A DNA stretch of 64,000 nt from Mycolicibacterium bacteremicum (GTDB lineage: Bacteria > Actinomycetota > Actinomycetes > Mycobacteriales > Mycobacteriaceae): positions 1 through 64,000 of the forward strand of contig NZ_MVHJ01000021.1 in the NCBI RefSeq assembly GCF_002086115.1, given 5' to 3'. Shown in pieces: positions 59,679 to 64,000 of the stretch (the first letter of the stretch is position 1; every line of letters begins with the position of its first letter). The position numbers and the translations under genes are program-made. The notes below the pieces were generated by a model. It was not told where the DNA came from and did no database searches. It saw only the letters and a list, made by a program, of their open reading frames with translations.

Positions 59679-60491
59679 ATGCAGCGAGACGTTGTGGTCG
59701 AGATATTAGGTTTAGTAGTTGCTACCTTTCTCGGTGTTACCGCCATCATGTCAACAAGCGACGACCAAATGTTGAATTGGCTGCTGCTCGACTCATCGTC
59801 GGCCTCCAACGCCCCCGATCTTTTGCAGCGACTGCGGCTTGTGTTCCGCGTTGCGGTATTGTTGGCGTTGCTCATCGCGGTGTTGGGTGTATATCTGCTG
59901 ACAAGGCGGTGGCGTGGACGGAATATCTCGCCCACAGTCGATGCCATCGTTGATGACAGTATCGAGATCGTGTCGGCAGAAGATGCCATTGCCGCTGCTA
60001 TTGAAAGATTGCAATCATCGCCAGCGCCGCAGAGGCTCATAATATGGGGCTATTCGCTTGGATGGGCGGCACGTCTGTCGCAATACATCGAGGGAACTGC
60101 AATACCTCGGTTGACTGTTGACATCTTCGTGACCGAAGAATCTTCGATCGGCGTCAGATTTAGTGATCCGAAAGCGGAGGAGCGAAAAGCGGTTTTGCGG
60201 CTTCGCCTCGGCGAATGGAAACAACTGGCCGATCTCCGGCGATTGCAACGGGTACATATTTATGCCCACCCGTTTATTCCCCACGACTTGGGGCTAATGA
60301 TCGATAATGATTTCGCGATAATCCATTCCTACGATTGGGATGTGTCCAGTGGCCGCATTGCGCATTCGAGACAATCGGGTAACAAAAGGCGGTTCCTTCA
60401 AATATCCGCGAAGGGTGCGTTAGGTAGTTACCTTATCGAACAGCTCGACGCACGCTTTCTTTGCCGAATTCATGATTCTCCAAAACTCTAG
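59679..60491 (+). CDS. Two-helix membrane protein with cytoplasmic domain, unassigned
   Basis: A 270-residue protein: hydrophobic helix at about 8-24 (EILGLVVATFLGVTAIM), second at about 56-74 (VAVLLALLIAVLGVYLL), then a 195-residue soluble domain with RLIIWGYSLGWAARLSQYIE, VDIFVTEESSIGVRF and FAIIHSYDWDVSSGR. The soluble part has an alternating beta/alpha pattern and could be a phospholipase-D-like half domain or a nucleotide sensor; no catalytic signature is certain. Follows the EEP gene closely with a GAGGCGAGC ribosome site. Confidence 0.65.
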   Translation: MQRDVVVEILGLVVATFLGVTAIMSTSDDQMLNWLLLDSSSASNAPDLLQRLRLVFRVAVLLALLIAVLGVYLLTRRWRGRNISPTVDAIVDDSIEIVSAEDAIAAAIERLQSSPAPQRLIIWGYSLGWAARLSQYIEGTAIPRLTVDIFVTEESSIGVRFSDPKAEERKAVLRLRLGEWKQLADLRRLQRVHIYAHPFIPHDLGLMIDNDFAIIHSYDWDVSSGRIAHSRQSGNKRRFLQISAKGALGSYLIEQLDARFLCRIHDSPKL

Positions 60492-60740
60492 GGTGCACTG
60501 ACCACTAGGTACGATTAGGGCAGCATGCAGATGACTCACTGTGTGACTCTTCAAACGCCGCGAGGGCGTCCGTAACAACTTTGGGTCTGCTGCAATCAAG
60601 AATGTCGTGACAAGTTCATTCAGCGATTGGATTGCATACAGCGACCACAGCCCCATGACGATCGATCTGGACGTTCCGTGCTCACAAGACGGTAAAAGGT
60701 GATCGCCAATATGGTTGTGGCCGTTGATCCGGCGATTCAC
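60420..60740 (-). CDS. Possible small gene or fragment
   Basis: Reads GHNHIGDHLLPSCEHGTSRS, IVMGLWSLYAIQSLNELVTT and FLIAADPKLLRT with protein-like composition. In-frame sequence continues upstream (GFEFLYETIELCRSDNPDV) to a stop near 60802, so this could be the middle of a lost gene. It overlaps the 3' end of the membrane-protein gene by 72 bases. No family recognised. Confidence 0.3.
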   Translation of the reverse strand: MNRRINGHNHIGDHLLPSCEHGTSRSIVMGLWSLYAIQSLNELVTTFLIAADPKLLRTPSRRLKSHTVSHLHAALIVPSGQCTLEFWRIMNSAKKACVELFDKVTT

Positions 60741-60804
60741 GTCGGGATTGTCAGACCTGCATAGTTCAATCGTCTCGTAGAGGAACTCGAAACCGGGGGG
60801 TCAA

Positions 60805-60958
60805 GTCATGCCGAGCAGTCTGTCCAAGACGCCACTCTGCAACTGCTCGACGTCGACAGCGACTTAGACAATGCGGCTCGCGACTTCGTCCTTGGCGCCC
60901 TCGCTGAGTGGTGGATCATCACAACGGCGTGTCCACAGCGGACGTGTCGCCTACGTAC
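60805..60958 (+). pseudogene. C-terminal scrap of a gene upstream of the ATPase
   Basis: Reads EQSVQDATLQLLDVDSDLDN and AARDFVLGALAEWW in frame before a stop, with strong coding character but no start. It overlaps the GTG of the ATPase fragment as a tightly packed upstream gene would. The 5' part is missing. Confidence 0.35.
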
Positions 60959-61780
60959 CTGACTAACATCACGGTCTCCGGGTTCCGCGGGATCGGCTCC
61001 ACCGCCAAACTCGACCTTCACCCGGCGCCGGGGCTGACGGTGATCAGCGGTCGCAACGGCTCCGGCAAGTCCAGCTTCGCTGAAGCCGTCGAGCTCGCTT
61101 TGACCGGCAGCAGCTACCGATGGCGCGGTAAGCAGGCGCTCTGGTCTGAATCCTGGCGCAACCTGCATAAGCCGAACCCGTGCGCGCTGCGGGTCGGATT
61201 CACCCGCGAGGGCAGCAAGCCGGTCAAGGTCGGAGTCGACTGGGATCCCGAGGCTGAGCTGGCCGATCGCACCCTGTGGACCCAGCGCGACGGTAAGCAG
61301 GCCACCGACGGCATCTGCACACCCGCTGCCGTTCAGCGCCCGATTCCGCAGATCCGTCACGATACGAAGCGCCTCGAATGGGATATGCACGACCTGGATA
61401 TCGACGGAGTCGGGGTGGAAGTGAAATCAGCTGCCTACGTGTAAACGTGGTAGCAAACCCGGATTTCAGATATCGCGTTCGGCATCCGCCCCGCAATGCG
61501 TTCGAACGCGCGCACCAACACCTATGCCACTGATACGAAGCGAAGCGCAGATGTGTACGTCTTCTGTGTGCTTGAGGGTGAGGATCGCAAAACCATCGAC
61601 CCGCTCGACGTCGGCCATTGGACGTTCTATGTCTTGCCCACCAGCGAGCTGGACCTACGAGTTCCGACGCAAAAGACGATTCGACTTGGGCCGCTGAAAG
61701 CCCTCGGCCCGCGTGTGTGTGCTTACGATGATCTTGAGGCGGCCATTCATGAGGCAGCGACGGTCAATTGCGGCAGCTGA
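60908..61780 (+). pseudogene. SMC/RecF-like ATPase N-terminus fused to a PD-(D/E)XK domain, with two internal stops
   Basis: First part (to about 61310): YLTNITVSGFRGIGSTAKLD and VISGRNGSGKSSFAEAVELA, the Walker A end of an SMC/RecF-type ATPase; the rest of the ATPase is lost. From about 61370, still in frame, LEWDMHDLDIDGVGVEVKSA carries a D...ExK nuclease core. TAA (61442) and TAG (61451) interrupt AAYV-TW-QTRIS, after which the same frame continues with RSADVYVFCVLEGEDRKTID and WTFYVLPTSELD, a typical continuation of such nucleases. A deletion apparently joined two neighbouring defence genes, and later point changes made stops. Confidence 0.6.
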
Positions 61781-62319
61781 CTATTGCGATCACGACTCCG
61801 GACCAGCGTCTGTTTGCCCTAACGGTGCGGACTTCAGTCCTCCGACGACTCCGTCCGCCGTGCACTGCTGAGCGCCGGCACTGCCGCGTCCACTTTCACG
61901 ATCTTCGCCCTGCTGTACCCCGCACTTTCCCCAACATTGAGGCCATCGCCTACGGGGACTTCCTGCGGCCGCCGTAGGTGACCGCCTGCTCGGCCACCCC
62001 ACCAACCCGCCGCGCTGTTCGGAGCAAAACGCCTCGAACCCGCAGTTGACTCTCTCCGAACCGGTTTGGTGACTGGGCAGTCGGCACCGAGTCATCGGTC
62101 GGATTGAGGTACAGCCCCGATTGAATAGACCCGGCCTGAGCCGGAACTCAGTGCGTTTTTTCAATCGGAGCTGACCAGTCGAGTCTCCAAAGTCGTATGG
62201 AGCGAAGAAATTTCGTGCGTCATGCCGTTCTAAGATCAAGGCGGTGAAGTGAACCAGTGCACTAGGTAAGCCAGCAAACGGTGCAATTTGGAACTTTGTA
62301 TTACCACTTGTGAACAGAA
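61781..62319. other. 540-bp region without a credible gene
   Basis: Plus-strand frame near 61900-61977 (TFPNIEAIAYGDFLRPP then stop) may be the last bit of a lost gene. The right half (62100-62320) is AT-rich and featureless. No repeats or promoters are convincing. Confidence 0.35.
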
Positions 62320-62700
62320 CTAAGTACTGTCCTCGTCGCGGTGTCGATGCAGCGCCGGTGGCGGGTCCGGCCGTCGCAGCACCGCGTACGCCGCCCAGAT
62401 CCGACCGTCGATCGTGATGTGCGAGGTTCTGAAGAAGGCGATCGCAATCAGTGTCGCGGCACAAACGAAGGTCAAGAACAGGTTTGACGGCCACCTGTCC
62501 AAGGTGCCCAGAAACAGCAGGATCAGCGCAGCGGTACTCCCAACCCAATACGCGCGCCGCCGAACAGAAGCCGGTGACCGCGTCCGGGACTTGACCAGTG
62601 GAAGACGCTTCCCGCGATTCCAATCCCGAAACACCCAGCGGCGCAAGCGAGAAGAAGACCATCAATCGTGATGCATGCGCTTTCGTCGTATCTCCGGGTT
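62320..62700 (-). pseudogene. Small membrane protein, frameshifted
   Basis: One frame gives TIDGLLLACAAGCFGIGIAG, the next gives YWVGSTAALILLFLGTLD and LFLTFVCAATLIAIAFF followed by a basic tail. Joining them near 62600 would make a protein with three membrane helices. No intact start is seen. Small membrane proteins of this kind often follow WXG-type toxin genes, so it may be a former immunity protein. Confidence 0.4.
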
Positions 62701-62743
62701 GGCGCCGCGACAGCATTCTGCCACCAGCTCTTGCCGCCACCAC

Positions 62744-63056
62744 CGCTGGGGAGCGGCACAGAATCGCAAAGATCGCCGATTGTGCCGCCGGCGTGACCGC
62801 CGAAAGATCCGCCCGCGATCGATCCAACAACGGCGACTCCGGCCGCCGTCCAGGGACCGGCGAACCCGGCGGCGGCAGTCCGGCAGCCGAGCCACCGCCC
62901 ATACCGCCGACCACGCTGCCGGCCGCTGCACCCAGTTGTTGGTTCGCATGCGGTCCACCCTGCGATGTAGTCGTGCACGGCGATCCCCAATGTGACTGCG
63001 TCGTTGACCTTCCCGATATGGCCTGCGATCGCAGCCGCATCACGTGGGGATAGTCT
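62744..63056 (-). pseudogene. Fragment of a toxin-type secreted protein
   Basis: The frame reads LSPRDAAAIAGHIGKVNDAV, TLGIAVHDYIAGWTACEPTT and, further on, GPWTAAGVAVVGSIAGGSFG and GHAGGTIGDLC: a helical stretch then Gly-rich hydrophobic sequence, as in the C-terminal part of WXG100-linked polymorphic toxins. No start; flanked by frames that do not fit. Confidence 0.4.
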
Positions 63057-63186
63057 GTCGAGCGCATTTGGCCGGTCGGGCCGGCGTCGCCGTAACCCTC
63101 GGCTCCGGTCCTCGCGAAACCCACGTGCTGCTGAATGTTTCTTCAATACCTGACCGGCCCTCGCCGGACTCATTACGAGTCGTTTC

Positions 63187-63492
63187 AAAAGCACCGTCGA
63201 TCTCGGCACACCACAGATGTCGTCGGTCCAACGCATCATCGAAGGCCCATGACCGTTCGACCCCGCCGCGTGCCGCGATCACCACGGTGTTCACGTTCGG
63301 AGCGACATCTGCATGCGAGGTGTCGTAGCCGGCCTGCGCGAGTCGGTTGATCAGCCGTTCGCCGGCGGCGTTGGCGCGGAACTCGGTGATCACCGGGATG
63401 TCGGCGTGATACCCCAACAGGCGGGTGGCCAGCGCAGCAGCGTGCTTGCTGCCGCCCTGGCGGATGTTGAGTGTGGCGATCCACGTGGTCAT
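63187..63492 (-). pseudogene. N-terminal fragment of an EEP-family nuclease
   Basis: From ATG 63492: MTTWIATLNIRQGGSKHAAA, DIPVITEFRANAAGERLINR and NVNTVVIAARGGVE, the first strand, metal-binding Glu and next strands of the endonuclease/exonuclease/phosphatase fold. Homology-like sequence ends after WCAEIDGAF and the rest of the domain (HLH, GDxN, SDH) is missing. Confidence 0.5.
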
Positions 63493-63668
63493 CTCGGTGT
63501 AGTCCCTCCGCTCGACGTGGCCAGTCCAAGCGAGCCGTTCAGTGTGAGGGTGGCCACCGACAAGTGCCGGCGCGCTCAAGCCGACACCGGTTCGGAGCGC
63601 TCAATTTGGTGCACTGCACCCCTGCGGCGGCGCGATAGCGTATCCGTGGGGAAGGGGAACAGTCAGCG

Positions 63669-64000
63669 GTGCTGCTCAGTGATATCGAGTCCTGGAATGT
63701 GGGCGCGTTGCAGTCGATCGCGCATGAACTCGGGGACGAGCTGACGACGATCGAGGGCGTGGCCTCTGACCTGGAGCTGATCTCCCGGCTGCCTGGGTGG
63801 GAGTCGCCGGCCGCCGACGCTGCCCGCGGCAAGATCGCCGAGTCCACCGGCAAGGTTCTCGACGACGCCGCGGTGATCGGCGCCGTGGCGCAGTTGGCAG
63901 CGGAGACTGCGGCGGCGGTCGCGACGGTGCAGGCCGGTGTGGACGCGGTGCGCGCCGATGTCGCAGCCCAGGGCGGGTTTCTGGTGCTCGCCGACAACGG
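63669..64000 (+). CDS. WXG100/ESX-type N-terminal domain protein, probable secreted toxin (partial)
   Basis: GTG 63669 with GGGGAAGGGGAAC upstream. The first 110 residues are two long amphipathic helices (IESWNVGALQSIAHELGDEL; SDLELISRLPGWESPAADAA; AQLAAETAAAVATVQAGVDA) with a GWES turn equivalent to the WXG motif of type VII-secreted proteins. Such domains head large polymorphic toxins in mycobacteria. The gene leaves the window at 64000, so the effector domain is not visible. The inverted remnants on its left look like an older copy of the same kind of cassette. Confidence 0.65.
   Translation, partial: MLLSDIESWNVGALQSIAHELGDELTTIEGVASDLELISRLPGWESPAADAARGKIAESTGKVLDDAAVIGAVAQLAAETAAAVATVQAGVDAVRADVAAQGGFLVLADN

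Noticed and set aside
61790..63124. 444-codon open frame on the minus strand
   Set aside because: Crosses AT-rich noncoding DNA and the toxin and membrane-protein remnants in the wrong frames; only short parts look protein-like.

Overview
The window is a stretch of chromosome from a high-GC actinobacterium, almost certainly a rapid-growing mycobacterium (Mycolicibacterium type). The evidence is the block fprA / prfB - mscS-like - Pro/Thr-rich membrane protein - ftsE - ftsX - smpB - ssrA, a tmRNA tag reading ADSNQRDYALAA, an MmpL transporter, PolD-type repair polymerase, many GTG starts and many leaderless promoters (TANNNT six to eight bases before the start codon).

Region 1 (1-9,840) is core genome: a PPOX flavoenzyme, ferredoxin reductase FprA, release factor 2, the FtsEX cell-division ABC complex, and both halves of trans-translation (SmpB and tmRNA), with a membrane-bound GGDEF-EAL c-di-GMP enzyme between smpB and ssrA. 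Region 2 (9,850-24,514) is ordinary mycobacterial metabolism and regulation: a phosphotransferase, an alpha/beta hydrolase with a tiny coupled leader ORF, a PolD-type polymerase divergent from a proteasome-like protein, an MmpL exporter, two SDRs, a MarR operon with matching palindromic operators, a metal-dependent hydrolase/VanB-type reductase pair, and a TetR/MpaB-like oxygenase pair. Region 3 (24,599-31,626) mixes a frameshifted PD-(D/E)XK gene inserted into a PASTA-like gene remnant with intact housekeeping genes (TetR, metallophosphatase, fatty-acid desaturase).

Region 4 (about 31,600-63,500) is a defence island with lower and uneven GC. Its core is a complete type 2 BREX (Pgl) operon on the minus strand, pglW-pglX-pglY-pglZ-brxD-brxHI, whose genes overlap or nearly touch. 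It continues without a gap into mcrB and a frameshifted mcrC of a type IV McrBC system. A divergent two-gene module (glycine-rich membrane-active protein plus small helical partner) starts beside pglW. Around this core lie worn-out genes: SIR2-like and DUF3427-helicase fragments fused head to head, a truncated IS481-family element, an SMC-like ATPase fused to a PD-(D/E)XK domain with two internal stops, and several frameshifted fragments of a toxin-type cassette. Intact but unassigned island genes encode a HEPN-like protein, an endonuclease/exonuclease/phosphatase-family protein and a two-helix membrane protein. The window ends inside a WXG100-like, probably secreted-toxin, gene.

Product names rest on motifs and remembered family features; no database search was possible. 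BREX, FtsEX, SmpB/tmRNA, PrfB and FprA calls are firm. Several island proteins are described but not named.
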